Shown in pieces: positions 18,435 to 27,515 of a stretch of 64,000 nucleotides of DNA; the first letter of the stretch is position 1, and each line of letters opens with the position of its first letter. The stretch lies in the NCBI RefSeq assembly GCF_020782875.1, contig NZ_JAJGBN010000001.1, forward strand, positions 868,001-932,000. Reading direction: 5' to 3'. The notes beneath the pieces are model-generated. The model had not been told where the DNA came from. It searched no databases and worked only from the letters and a program-made list of their open reading frames with translations. Made by a program: the position numbers and the translations under genes. The stretch comes from Allomuricauda sp. M10. Lineage in GTDB: Bacteria; Bacteroidota; Bacteroidia; Flavobacteriales; Flavobacteriaceae.

Positions 18435-18482
18435 TCCCCCAAACTTATCAAATCAAAACTATGATAAGATGCATTTGGGGAA
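18435..18482. other. long inverted repeat before the AraC gene
   Basis: CCCCAAACTTATCA (18437-18450) pairs with TGATAAG (18462-18468) and, after a 5-base bulge, TTTGGGG (18474-18480). The minus strand of the left arm contains TAAGTTTG, a perfect TAnnTTTG box 27 bases before the AraC start. It could be both a terminator for the VOC gene and an operator over the AraC promoter. Confidence 0.5.
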
Positions 18483-18523
18483 TTAATTCATTATGGTGTG
18501 CTAAAGACAGCCTGATTAAAAAA

Positions 18524-18913
18524 TTAATTCATGGAATGGATACCGAACATATTGCCTTCGGTATCCATGGCCAAAACGATAAAACCATATTGGCCGATAG
18601 ATGTTTTGGGTCTAGAAATGGAACCACCTGCAGCTTCGATTTTAGCTTCTTGAATGCTACAATCTTTACTATAGAAATAGACCAAAGTACTGTTGTTTCC
18701 GGGTGATACTCCGTCCATTTTCACCAATGCCCCTGAAGCGCGGTTTTCAGAATGCATATCGCTCGGAAAAAAGTACATTTCCATATCGGAGGCTGAATCC
18801 GGCATGGGCAATTCTTGGAACTCGTAATCAAAAACGGATTCGTAGAATTTTTTGGCCCGATTGATATTGTCTACATAGATTTCAAACCAAATAACGGGAT
18901 TTTCATTTTTCAT
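18524..18913 (-). CDS. VOC family protein (glyoxalase fold)
   Basis: A 129-residue protein beginning NPVIWFEIYVDNINRAKKFYESVFDYEF, the usual first module of vicinal-oxygen-chelate proteins, and closing DTEGNMFGIHSM with the last metal-ligand position occupied by His rather than Glu. Two beta-alpha-beta-beta-beta modules form one metal site in a dimer. Substrate unknown; similar small VOC proteins act on or bind small toxic molecules. In line with the DoxX gene upstream. Confidence 0.82.
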   Translation of the reverse strand: MKNENPVIWFEIYVDNINRAKKFYESVFDYEFQELPMPDSASDMEMYFFPSDMHSENRASGALVKMDGVSPGNNSTLVYFYSKDCSIQEAKIEAAGGSISRPKTSIGQYGFIVLAMDTEGNMFGIHSMN

Positions 18914-18978
18914 GGATAAAGAATTTATTGGATTTATAGATTATGATGAATAACTGAGAACTAAACGGATGCAATGGA

Positions 18979-19353
18979 TCAAACCAATTGCTTGTATTTG
19001 TCCTTGTTCTCGAAAAGAATCCAAAGCAATATGGCCCAAATGACCAAGGAAATAACAAGTCCGCTTGTATCAACCAAGGTGTTCGTTAAAAGTATGCCGA
19101 CCATGACCGGAAAGATGACCACTGCGCCCAAGGCCCTTGTTTTTGGAATGATGATCAAAATGCCACCTACAATTTCGGCGATTCCGATCAGGGGCATCAA
19201 CCACGATATTTCCATCAGGGCACCGAAATCCTTTATGATGGCTTCCGACAGGTTTTCCGGTTGTGGCATGTAGTTGAAAAATTTGCTAAATCCGCCGTTG
19301 AGCAATAATAATCCGAATAAGATGGATACTACATTGTAAACTTTATTTTTCAT
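18979..19353 (-). CDS. DoxX family membrane protein
   Basis: A 124-residue protein with four membrane helices (for example VSILFGLLLLNGGFSKFF, IGIAEIVGGILIIIP and ALGAVVIFPVMVGILLT). The NGGFSKF motif in helix 1 is typical of DoxX/MauE-like proteins. It forms a run with the VOC, AraC and cupin genes downstream, suggesting a stress-response cluster. Confidence 0.8.
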   Translation of the reverse strand: MKNKVYNVVSILFGLLLLNGGFSKFFNYMPQPENLSEAIIKDFGALMEISWLMPLIGIAEIVGGILIIIPKTRALGAVVIFPVMVGILLTNTLVDTSGLVISLVIWAILLWILFENKDKYKQLV

Positions 19354-19406
19354 GGGTTTTATGGTTTTTAGTGGTTATAAATTAGTTGTAAGCAATCAGA
19401 TAAGGG

Positions 19407-19640
19407 TTAATCCATAATGAGTTCAACCTTAAGGTTGAGATTGTTCAGGAATTGTTGTATTTCATGTAGCAAGAAGTTGCCGTCCAAACTCTCTACTCGA
19501 AGGATCCGATCGCAATCTTCCAAATCAAAGTTGGCACTCACATTTTTAAAATTTTCATGCAATGCGTTCACGGTCCTTACTGCCGTAGATTCATCTTCTA
19601 CATTCGTCTTAAAGATTTCTATTGGGTTTGGCCTGTGCAT
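19407..19640 (-). CDS. small ferredoxin-fold-like protein of unknown function
   Basis: A 77-residue protein starting MHRPNPIEIFKTNVEDESTA. The order strand (IEIFKTNV), helix (TAVRTVNALHENF), strand-strand (VSANFDLEDCDRILRVES), helix (LLHEIQQFLNNL), strand resembles the metal-chaperone beta-alpha-beta fold but has no CxxC. The start is the internal ATG matching this fold; longer frames add an unlikely basic tail. It is divergent from the GlxA-type regulator gene, 150 bases away. Confidence 0.55.
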   Translation of the reverse strand: MHRPNPIEIFKTNVEDESTAVRTVNALHENFKNVSANFDLEDCDRILRVESLDGNFLLHEIQQFLNNLNLKVELIMD

Positions 19641-19790
19641 GGTCAGTGTTTGAAAATAATGGTTGTAATTAAAGAACTGATAAGCAAGGTATTGGAGTTT
19701 GTTAAAAATCCAACTGTGTCTTTGCGACATTCCGAGGGGTTGATTGCGACAATCTGATTTCATATCTTTTCATCATCAAAAAATGATGTC

Positions 19791-20774
19791 ATGAAACATG
19801 TTTCAATCTTGGTTCCGCAAGGGACCATCAGTGTGGTAAATGTGGCGGGGAGCTACCAAATGCTGTCTTGGGTCAATGAATTCTTGCAGCAATCTGGTGG
19901 TAAACCATTGTTCGATATTCACCTTGTAGGAATGGATGATAGGAAGGGCTCGCATAAAGGCTTATTCTCCGTACATCATAACCTTACTATCGAGAAAGTC
20001 CAAAAAACAGATCTCATCATTATTCCGGCCATTCATGAAAGTTATATGAAATCCTTGGAAGACAACCAGCCATTTATTCCCTGGTTACTCGATAGGTATG
20101 GGGAAGGCTCGGAAATTGCGAGCCTTTGTATTTCTTCCTTTTTTTTGGCCTCCACCGGACTTTTGGATGGAAAACCTTGCTCTACCCATTGGCAATCCGC
20201 ACCCATGTTTCGGGAACTTTTTCCAAATGTGATAATGACGGATGAATGCATAGTGACAGATTCAGGAGGAATTTATACCAGTGGTGGTGCGTATGCGTTC
20301 ACCAATCTCATTATTTACTTGATCGAAAAATTTGCGGGTAGGGAACTGGCCATTTTGGCCGCCAAAGGATTTATGATAGACATAGACCGGAATAGCCAGA
20401 CACCGTTCATGATCTTCAAAGGTCAGAAAACTCATCAAGATACCTGCATTTTGAAGGCCCAGGAATTGATCGAACAAAATTATGCTGATAAGATATCGGT
20501 AGAAGAGTTGAGCAATGCCGTAGCCTTGAACAGAAGGACTTTTGAACGCAGGTTCAAGAAGGCAACTTCAAATACAGTGCTGGAATACCATCAACGGGTA
20601 AAAATTGAAGCCGCCAAAAAAGAATTTGAAAAAGGATATAAAACGGTGAACGAGGTCATGTTCGATGCTGGGTATACAGATCCCAAGGCTTTCAGGGAGG
20701 TCTTCAAAAAATACACTGAAATGACTCCCTTTGATTATATGGTCAAATACAAAAGAGAGGCGTTTAGTGCCTAA
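19791..20774 (+). CDS. GlxA-type AraC regulator with DJ-1/PfpI domain
   Basis: A 327-residue regulator: an N-terminal class-I glutamine-amidotransferase-like domain (about 1-190; ASLCISSFFLASTGLLDGKP holds the nucleophile-elbow Cys) and a C-terminal AraC DNA-binding domain ending DAGYTDPKAFREVFKKYTEMTPFDYM. Members of this group sense small molecules and often control nearby detoxification genes. The divergent small gene at 19407-19640 and the DoxX gene beyond are plausible targets. Confidence 0.9.
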   Translation: MKHVSILVPQGTISVVNVAGSYQMLSWVNEFLQQSGGKPLFDIHLVGMDDRKGSHKGLFSVHHNLTIEKVQKTDLIIIPAIHESYMKSLEDNQPFIPWLLDRYGEGSEIASLCISSFFLASTGLLDGKPCSTHWQSAPMFRELFPNVIMTDECIVTDSGGIYTSGGAYAFTNLIIYLIEKFAGRELAILAAKGFMIDIDRNSQTPFMIFKGQKTHQDTCILKAQELIEQNYADKISVEELSNAVALNRRTFERRFKKATSNTVLEYHQRVKIEAAKKEFEKGYKTVNEVMFDAGYTDPKAFREVFKKYTEMTPFDYMVKYKREAFSA

Positions 20775-21013
20775 ATCACCATATTTTTACGGTTTGCATG
20801 TCACAGCACAGAGACGCACAATTAGTATAGGCAGGGGAGTGGCATGATTATACTACGAATTACTTGCAAGCCACTTGGTCATTATTTCCAACTAACCATT
20901 GAATCATGCCAATTACTCATTGTTATGTGGTAAGGCTGGAAAAACCAATACCTTAGTGCCATTGTCTATAGGTAAATGGACAACTTCTGCCATAACTTTC
21001 TTATTTTGGATAT

Positions 21014-24000
21014 ATGCCAAAACCATCGGAACAACGTATTATTCCACTTCGGGCGCTTTTGATGTGCGTCCTGTTCTTGGGCATTCCCCGTTTATCGGCA
21101 CAGAGGGTTTTAATGGAAAATTATACCATGGAAAATGGATTGGCTACCAATGTGGTATATGACATTTATCAAGACTCCAAAGGCTTTATGTGGTTTATGA
21201 CCCGTTTTGGTCTAAGCAGATATGACGGTGCTCGATTCACCAATTTTACCACCAAGGATGGATTGCATTCCAATTTTGTTTCAGCAATGTTCGAGGACTC
21301 TAATGGTATACTTCACGTGGCATCAGGTGATAAGTTGCAAACCATCAAAAATGGGAAGGTCGGTCCTAATATATTAACGGAACCTTTGGCCATTGAGGCA
21401 TTTTTTAAACAACCTGACGGCACCAATATCCTGACTACAGACAATTCTGGGTTGGTTAAATATTCAGAAGGAAAAATCAGTCCGATTACTTCACCCTACC
21501 CGGGGCCGAACAGTTCATTGGTGGTGACGCAAAGCGGAAAACTATTGACAGGGGGACATTTTGTGGATAGTGCCCAATATGTATCATCGCTTAAACTTTT
21601 CAATTCCAGTGGCAAATTATTGGATTTTGCCCCACCCGGAGCGCCAAACGATGTACAGCAACTATTTTTGGACATACAGGGCAATATTTGGGTTTGTGCC
21701 GTTAATGGGTTGAACATACTTTCCCTTGATGATGTAGATGAAGGCCATATTCGGTTTTGCAACCTGCCCATACCCTTTGACCATGCCATTTTAAAAGGAA
21801 ACGTACAGGATATGCTACAAGATCGGTATGGCAACTATTGGATTGCCACCAATGAAGGGTTGGTGCGTATCGGTGCAAGTGGCCAACTTACCGTTTTTAC
21901 GGAAACGGATGGCTTGGCCTCCAATAAGGTGCTGAAATTATATGAAGATCAAGGCAACAACCTTTGGGTAGGTACCTTAAAAGGCGTTACTAAAATTTCG
22001 TTAGGAGGTCAGTTACAATATTTTACTACTCAAGATGGTTTGGCGGACAATGAGATCCAAAGTGTTTTGGTTTTGAGTGAGGAAGAAATCTTTTTAACGA
22101 CGACCAATGGCCATCTTCAAAAGTTCAATCCACTGACCATGGCGGTCACCACTTTGGCAACCGTGGCACCTAATAGTTTTTTTAAAATATTGACTACTAA
22201 CACTGGAGAGCATTTTGTTGCCTTGAACGAGGACTACAGATGGACAGCCAAAAAGCTTTTCAAATTTGACCCAAAAAAGGGTTTCAAGGATGAAGGAATT
22301 GCCTTTGACCATGCTTTTTTTAATATGGAAACCGATGGAAGGGGACATTATTTGTTGGCAGGTAATAACGGTCTATTTTCCTATAATCCCAATACGAACG
22401 AACAGAAAAATATAGCAGGGATTACCGATAGGGTCAACCAAATTGTATTTGACAAGGAGGGTAACCTATGGGCAGGAATGTGGGATGGCAAGCTGTATCG
22501 CGTGGAACTTTTTTATGAGGGAGATGCCATCGAGGCCAAAAAAGACGATTTGACCCATTTGATGAACGGTGCCCGGACCAGTTTGGTGTATGTGGATGCA
22601 AAAGGCGATGTTTGGGCGGGATCACGGGATCGGGGTGTGGCCAAGATTTTTAAGAACGTTAAGGGAGAATATCAAAGCTTGCACATGACCCCGGAAGATG
22701 GCATAATGGCCCCGTCATGTTATGTTACCGCAGAAGACGGTCAGGGTAGTATTTTTATTGCTTCTCAATTGGGTCTTGATAAACTCTTGCCTGTAGGGGA
22801 TTCCTATAAAGTATTGAATTTCAGCAAAGAAAATAACTTTTATGATGAGATATGGGATGTAAAGAGAACTGATGACGGTATCTTTTGGGTAGCCACAGCT
22901 TCTGGATTGGTACGTTTTGTAGATCAGTTTACAGAGACATTGCCACCTCCTAAGGTACACATCACCCAAATCATCAATAAAGCCGAAAGCGAATCCATCA
23001 ACCTAAACCCAACCAGTTCAGAAACAGTTATTTTGTCGCACGACCGGGGCAATCTTCAATTCTATTTTGCGGCACTGTATTTTGTGAACGAGAGTGCTGT
23101 CAGGTATAGTTATCGGTTGTTGGGAGCTTCGGACGAGAACTGGAACAACCTTACCAATGGTACCACGGTTTCCTACGCTGGTTTACGTCCAGGAAAATAT
23201 CGATTTGAAGTACGGACTCTTAACTGGAACGATATTCCAGGAACATCGGATGTTTTTGATTTTGAGATCACACACCCATGGTGGACCACTTGGTGGTTTC
23301 TAGCCATATCATTTTTGATCATTGTGGGAGTGGTCTATTATTTCATGAAACGGCGGATAGACCATATCAGGTTCAAGGCCCAAATGGAGCAAAGGATCAC
23401 AGAAACGGAAATGAAGGCATTGCGGGCACAAATGAACCCCCACTTTATCTTTAATTGCATCAACAATATTGATGCTTTGGTTCAAAGCAACGATCGCCAC
23501 AATGCCACCGTATATTTGAACAAATTTGCCAAATTGCTTCGCAATGTATTGGACAGTTCACAGCAGCGGACTGTTTCGTTGAGCAAGGATATGGAGACTT
23601 TGGAACTCTATGTTTCCCTTGAACAATTACGCGACAAAGGCAAGTATGAAGTTTCCATCCATGTGGATAAGAACCTGTTAAACGGTGATTTTCAAGTACC
23701 ACCATTGATTATACAGCCACTGGTGGAGAATGCCATTGTACATGGCCTTAGGAAAAAAAGGGAATCTGACGGAAAACTGGAAATTTTGGTATCAGGACAG
23801 CATCCTTTTGTAAAGTATGTAATCGAGGATAATGGTGTGGGCCGAAATGCCCCAATTGTAAATCAGAACAAAGGCCATAGATCCTATGGCACCCAAATGA
23901 GCAGTGATAGAATACGCTTTTTCAATGATGAGGACAATGCTTCCATTGTCATAATAGACAAAGAGGAAAACGGCATTGCTACAGGCACAAAGGTTGAAGT

Positions 24001-24019
24001 ATTATTGAAAGTGGAATAG
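21014..24019 (+). CDS. sensor histidine kinase with periplasmic beta-propeller
   Basis: A 1001-residue sensor: signal peptide (1-29), a large periplasmic region of Reg_prop propeller blades (YDIYQDSKGFMWF, MLQDRYGNYWIATNEGLVRI, IVFDKEGNLWAGMWDGKLYRV), a Y_Y_Y domain (RYSYRLLGASDENWNNL), one membrane helix near 757-777, then a LytS-type His_kinase domain with RAQMNPHFIFNCINNID (phospho-acceptor His) and an ATPase domain PPLIIQPLVENAIVHGL. Unlike PUL-linked hybrids it has no receiver; its partner is the LytTR regulator 70 bases downstream. Confidence 0.93.
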   Translation: MPKPSEQRIIPLRALLMCVLFLGIPRLSAQRVLMENYTMENGLATNVVYDIYQDSKGFMWFMTRFGLSRYDGARFTNFTTKDGLHSNFVSAMFEDSNGILHVASGDKLQTIKNGKVGPNILTEPLAIEAFFKQPDGTNILTTDNSGLVKYSEGKISPITSPYPGPNSSLVVTQSGKLLTGGHFVDSAQYVSSLKLFNSSGKLLDFAPPGAPNDVQQLFLDIQGNIWVCAVNGLNILSLDDVDEGHIRFCNLPIPFDHAILKGNVQDMLQDRYGNYWIATNEGLVRIGASGQLTVFTETDGLASNKVLKLYEDQGNNLWVGTLKGVTKISLGGQLQYFTTQDGLADNEIQSVLVLSEEEIFLTTTNGHLQKFNPLTMAVTTLATVAPNSFFKILTTNTGEHFVALNEDYRWTAKKLFKFDPKKGFKDEGIAFDHAFFNMETDGRGHYLLAGNNGLFSYNPNTNEQKNIAGITDRVNQIVFDKEGNLWAGMWDGKLYRVELFYEGDAIEAKKDDLTHLMNGARTSLVYVDAKGDVWAGSRDRGVAKIFKNVKGEYQSLHMTPEDGIMAPSCYVTAEDGQGSIFIASQLGLDKLLPVGDSYKVLNFSKENNFYDEIWDVKRTDDGIFWVATASGLVRFVDQFTETLPPPKVHITQIINKAESESINLNPTSSETVILSHDRGNLQFYFAALYFVNESAVRYSYRLLGASDENWNNLTNGTTVSYAGLRPGKYRFEVRTLNWNDIPGTSDVFDFEITHPWWTTWWFLAISFLIIVGVVYYFMKRRIDHIRFKAQMEQRITETEMKALRAQMNPHFIFNCINNIDALVQSNDRHNATVYLNKFAKLLRNVLDSSQQRTVSLSKDMETLELYVSLEQLRDKGKYEVSIHVDKNLLNGDFQVPPLIIQPLVENAIVHGLRKKRESDGKLEILVSGQHPFVKYVIEDNGVGRNAPIVNQNKGHRSYGTQMSSDRIRFFNDEDNASIVIIDKEENGIATGTKVEVLLKVE

Positions 24020-24089
24020 GTTATTTAAAACAGAATCAATTTATTGTAATGATTTTTAATGTTGTTTATGAAAATTAAATTGAAGGAGA

Positions 24090-24833
24090 ATGCTTAAGGC
24101 TGTAATTATTGATGACGAGGAAATGGGACGCATTGCCCTAAGGGAGAAATTGACCCATTATTGTCCTGGTGTGGAGATTGTTGGTTACGCCGAAGATGGC
24201 ACAACAGGATTACAATTGATTGAAAACAGCAATCCGGAAATCGTATTCCTTGATATTGAAATGCCCATTATGGGCGGATTTGAAATGCTATCGCAATTAA
24301 AGGATCAATCGTTTCATTTGATCTTTACAACGGCCTATGACCAATATGCTATAAAGGCCATTCGGTTCGCCGCATTTGATTATTTGTTGAAACCAATAGA
24401 CATTGAAGAACTGAAACAGGCAGTAAGCCGCATACAAAAGGAAACGATCAAGGATACCCGTAAAAAACTGGAAGTCCTTCAGCATAATCTGCAATCGGAA
24501 AGTATAACGGATAAAATTGCCGTTCCAACCTTGGAGGGTTTGTTATTCCTGACCATTGAAAATATGGTTCACTTGGAGGCCGATAGCAACTACACCACCA
24601 TATACCTATCCAATGGCACAAAGGAAGTGACCAGTCGCACCTTGAAGGATTATGAGGATCTTTTGCCCAAATCCTTGTTTTTTAGGTGTCACCATTCGCA
24701 TTTGGTCAACTTGAAAACCATAAAACGCTACATTAAGGGAGATGGCGGTCAAATCGAACTTGAAAACGGTCGCTATGTTGCCGTTTCCCGAAGGAAAAAG
24801 GACGATTTCCTATCCAAATTCAAATCCTTATAG
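24090..24833 (+). CDS. LytTR family response regulator
   Basis: A 247-residue regulator. The receiver domain (1-120) has the acidic pair DDEE, phospho-acceptor Asp in VFLDIEMPIMGG, Thr in FTTAYDQYA and Lys in LLKPIDIEEL. The C-terminal LytTR domain (about 145-245) contains LTIENMVHLEADSNYTTIYL and FFRCHHSHLVNLKTIKRY. It works with the propeller kinase just upstream. LytTR regulators bind direct repeats; the gene cluster starting at 25028 is the closest candidate target. Confidence 0.93.
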   Translation: MLKAVIIDDEEMGRIALREKLTHYCPGVEIVGYAEDGTTGLQLIENSNPEIVFLDIEMPIMGGFEMLSQLKDQSFHLIFTTAYDQYAIKAIRFAAFDYLLKPIDIEELKQAVSRIQKETIKDTRKKLEVLQHNLQSESITDKIAVPTLEGLLFLTIENMVHLEADSNYTTIYLSNGTKEVTSRTLKDYEDLLPKSLFFRCHHSHLVNLKTIKRYIKGDGGQIELENGRYVAVSRRKKDDFLSKFKSL

Positions 24834-24974
24834 CCCTTTTTATTGTCATCGGTCAGTATTGAATTTGGCCAATTTACCTAAAAGTTGAATTTCCTTCGGC
24901 CCATTTTGTACGCCAATTACAGGATCAAATCAACCAACCGCTCATTCCTATATACATACAATAGGTTTCCATTT

Positions 24975-24982
24975 TAGATTTG
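24975..24982 (+). promoter_or_regulatory. candidate -7 promoter box of the envelope cluster
   Basis: TAGATTTG matches TAnnTTTG 45 bases before the first gene of the 25.0-30.0 kb lipoprotein/OmpA cluster. I see no clear -33 box. Confidence 0.4.
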
Positions 24983-25027
24983 GAGGTGTTCCCTAAAAAT
25001 TGACCATTAACACCATAAAATTTATAC

Positions 25028-25657
25028 ATGATGAAACCATTCTTTTTAACTTTTTTGATCATGGCCATCCTGATTTTTACAGGTTGCGGCGAATCGAAGA
25101 AAACAGAAAACACCGAACAGGAACCTGTTGAAGAGGTTGCGGTTACTACACCAACCCAAGACGGCATCGACCTAAAGCAAAATGGAGATTATTCCGCCTT
25201 GTTCAACGCCACACAAGAAAATTGTCCTTTAATGACCCCGGCGGAGTTGGAAGCAGCTCTTTCGCTTGCATCAGGTAGCGTTGAAACTGAAGGCTTCGCT
25301 TGTTCTAGCAGTATAACTCAAGCCGATGGAAGCAAAGGCCGTTTGGTCATCAATACCGGCAAATTGACGAGTTTGCAAGATGTTAAAAATGAAATTTCCA
25401 ATTATTTAAAGGACAACTCAGGACTCCTTTCGGCACAAATCAGTGAATCGGGCGATACTTATCTGTGTATCCAAAAGGCAAGGGGTTCGCTATTTATGTT
25501 CAATCCCACCAATGAACGGTACGTAAGTATTGGCTATGGATCTAGAGCTGCTGCCATAGTGAACAAAAAGAAGGGCATTGAAACCACACCCGAGGCAACC
25601 ATGAGAGATCAAGCGATCATCATTGCGAATAAACTTCTGGAAAAATATAAAAAGTAG
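25028..25657 (+). CDS. lipoprotein of unknown function
   Basis: A 209-residue lipoprotein: leader MMKPFFLTFLIMAILIFTGC with lipidated Cys20, a short acidic linker (TENTEQEPVEEVAV) and a globular domain with four strands and helices starting NCPLMTPAELEAALSLASG. Two cysteines in ENCP and GFACSSS may bond. No family recognised. First gene of a five-gene run (25028-30019) of exported proteins; the next start is 5 bases away, so they are co-transcribed. Confidence 0.7.
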   Translation: MMKPFFLTFLIMAILIFTGCGESKKTENTEQEPVEEVAVTTPTQDGIDLKQNGDYSALFNATQENCPLMTPAELEAALSLASGSVETEGFACSSSITQADGSKGRLVINTGKLTSLQDVKNEISNYLKDNSGLLSAQISESGDTYLCIQKARGSLFMFNPTNERYVSIGYGSRAAAIVNKKKGIETTPEATMRDQAIIIANKLLEKYKK

Positions 25658-25662
25658 GCTTT

Positions 25663-27054
25663 ATGGGATCATTCAGACATTTAATACTAGTGGTTATAGG
25701 CGTAATGGTCAGTCATGGAGCCTTGGCCCAACCCTATACTTTGGATAAAAAACTCACCCCAATAGAGTTAAAACTGCAAAAAGATACCCGCAAAGGGCAC
25801 GAAGAAGAAAAGGGCATAGTGTTCTATAACAAGATGGACAGCCTTGTCACGTATCATTATGTAACGGGACATGGCATGTTCCAGATGGTGGACGTACTGG
25901 TTTCTAGCATTGATGGGGAGCCTTTAAAGGTAACCTTGGTAAAAGACAATTGGGAAGATGTTCAAGAGCAGCAAAGCACTTCATCGTCTTCTGATGACAT
26001 CGTCAATTTTAAAGTGAGGTCCTATGGGTCGTTCGGGGTAAAGGTTGAGGCAAAAGAGGAGGGAGCCCTTTATAATATTACCGTTTTGGCCAGTAAACCC
26101 ATCAAAGCCTATCTAGGAAGTCCTTTCAGAAAAATAAAGGACAGTGAAATGGAGGCTGGCAAAACCACTGAAGTAAGTGGTAGCTCAACTGAAGGTAGTG
26201 ATAATAAATGGTTGTATATCGCCTTGGGTGTCGCTTTGTTGGTCATTGGCCTTCTGGCTGGAAAATTACTGGGGAAAAATAAAGGCTCAGCAACTTTGAT
26301 TTTGGTGTTGCTTGGATTTTCATCCATGTCGTTCGTTCAGTCGGGTCCAGAAGGGGCATTCATGACCGTAAAGGAATTTGAGGAATATGTAAAGGACACT
26401 AATGCCCAAATGAAAAATTTTGAGGCCTTGCTCAAAATCATAAACGAAAAGGTTCCGGCCAACTGGGATGCCGCCAAGTTTAAGAAAACCACGGAAAGCA
26501 TCAATAAAAATATTTCAGGAATCATGAAGGCCTGGAGTTCTGCGGCCAAGGTTTTTGATCTCTACCATGGTTTAGGGGAATGTATGAGTGCTACGCCGAT
26601 ACCAGGAGAGCCTAATATTCCATCATTCTGTGATGATGAGCTGGTTGAAGGAGCTGCTGGTTTTGGAGATAACTTGGGAAGTTGCTCCGAATGCTATTAT
26701 CAGGCACGAACCGAATTCAACAATGTTCGGTATAACCTGGAAGAGTTGGCCACCATATACAGCTGTACCAAGAAATTTACCGATGCAGCCCTGGCTTTTG
26801 GTGACAATGCGTCGGGCCTGCATGCCGTAACGGGTTTGGCTTGGCAGAACGAAAGGCGCGGAATTGAAAAATCCATTACCGATTTGGAAAGTGCCTATGA
26901 TAAAAAATATGCCGAATTCATGCAACGGTTGGCCGATGCCATGCAGCAACTCAATATATGCGAGGCCAAATTTGGTGTAGAGGATTGGTATGACCGTTTT
27001 GGATTTATCTATTATGAATTCATGAAGGATAAATACAAGCGGAAAAAATCATGA
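25663..27054 (+). CDS. exported membrane protein of unknown function
   Basis: A 463-residue protein: signal peptide to about ALAQ (23), a beta-rich domain (24-165), two close membrane helices (WLYIALGVALLVIGLLAGKL and ATLILVLLGFSSMSFV) joined by a basic GKNKGS turn, and a helical C-terminal domain with six spaced cysteines (GECMS, SFCDD, GSCSECYY, YSCTKK, NICEAK). The turn is cytoplasmic if both large domains are periplasmic. No family recognised. Its TGA overlaps the next gene's ATG. Confidence 0.68.
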   Translation: MGSFRHLILVVIGVMVSHGALAQPYTLDKKLTPIELKLQKDTRKGHEEEKGIVFYNKMDSLVTYHYVTGHGMFQMVDVLVSSIDGEPLKVTLVKDNWEDVQEQQSTSSSSDDIVNFKVRSYGSFGVKVEAKEEGALYNITVLASKPIKAYLGSPFRKIKDSEMEAGKTTEVSGSSTEGSDNKWLYIALGVALLVIGLLAGKLLGKNKGSATLILVLLGFSSMSFVQSGPEGAFMTVKEFEEYVKDTNAQMKNFEALLKIINEKVPANWDAAKFKKTTESINKNISGIMKAWSSAAKVFDLYHGLGECMSATPIPGEPNIPSFCDDELVEGAAGFGDNLGSCSECYYQARTEFNNVRYNLEELATIYSCTKKFTDAALAFGDNASGLHAVTGLAWQNERRGIEKSITDLESAYDKKYAEFMQRLADAMQQLNICEAKFGVEDWYDRFGFIYYEFMKDKYKRKKS

Positions 27055-27506
27055 TAAAACCCTTTTTCCTGTTTGGTGGATGCTTTGTAGCGTTGCTTGG
27101 TTGTGTTGGAAGAGGAGATTCCCAATTTGCTACTAACCTTACATTTGATGAGGTACAGGGCATTGTTTTTATCGAAAGGCAAGATGGCAATTTGGACAGT
27201 CTCCATAATCCTGCTCCTGACGAAGGGGAATTGGATTTAGTGGAACTTTCCCCGGATAACCGCATGGTCCTGCTCACCGTTACCACCGGAGACGGAGGTA
27301 GGGCATGGGTTTATCAGGTTGGGAACTCGGAATGGCACGAAATTGAAGGTGGCTTTGGACTTGGTGAAATGGGTTGGCTAAATGACGGCCGAATTGTATT
27401 GCACCAAGGATGTGTTTTGGCAACCCAATGCAAAAAGCTGGAGTCAAAAAGTGCCGATGCTCCATGGGTCATGGAGGTAGTGGAAGATTTAGGAAAAAAC
27501 GAATAA
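27051..27506 (+). CDS. small lipoprotein with a WD/TolB-like segment
   Basis: A 151-residue protein with leader MIKPFFLFGGCFVALLGC (lipidated Cys18). The mature part reads LDLVELSPDNRMVLLTVTTGDGGRAWVYQVG and MGWLNDGRIVLHQG, two strand-turn units like TolB/propeller blades, too few for a full propeller. The 4-base overlap with the previous gene shows coupling. Function unknown. Confidence 0.62.
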   Translation: MIKPFFLFGGCFVALLGCVGRGDSQFATNLTFDEVQGIVFIERQDGNLDSLHNPAPDEGELDLVELSPDNRMVLLTVTTGDGGRAWVYQVGNSEWHEIEGGFGLGEMGWLNDGRIVLHQGCVLATQCKKLESKSADAPWVMEVVEDLGKNE

Positions 27507-27515
27507 AAAATAACC

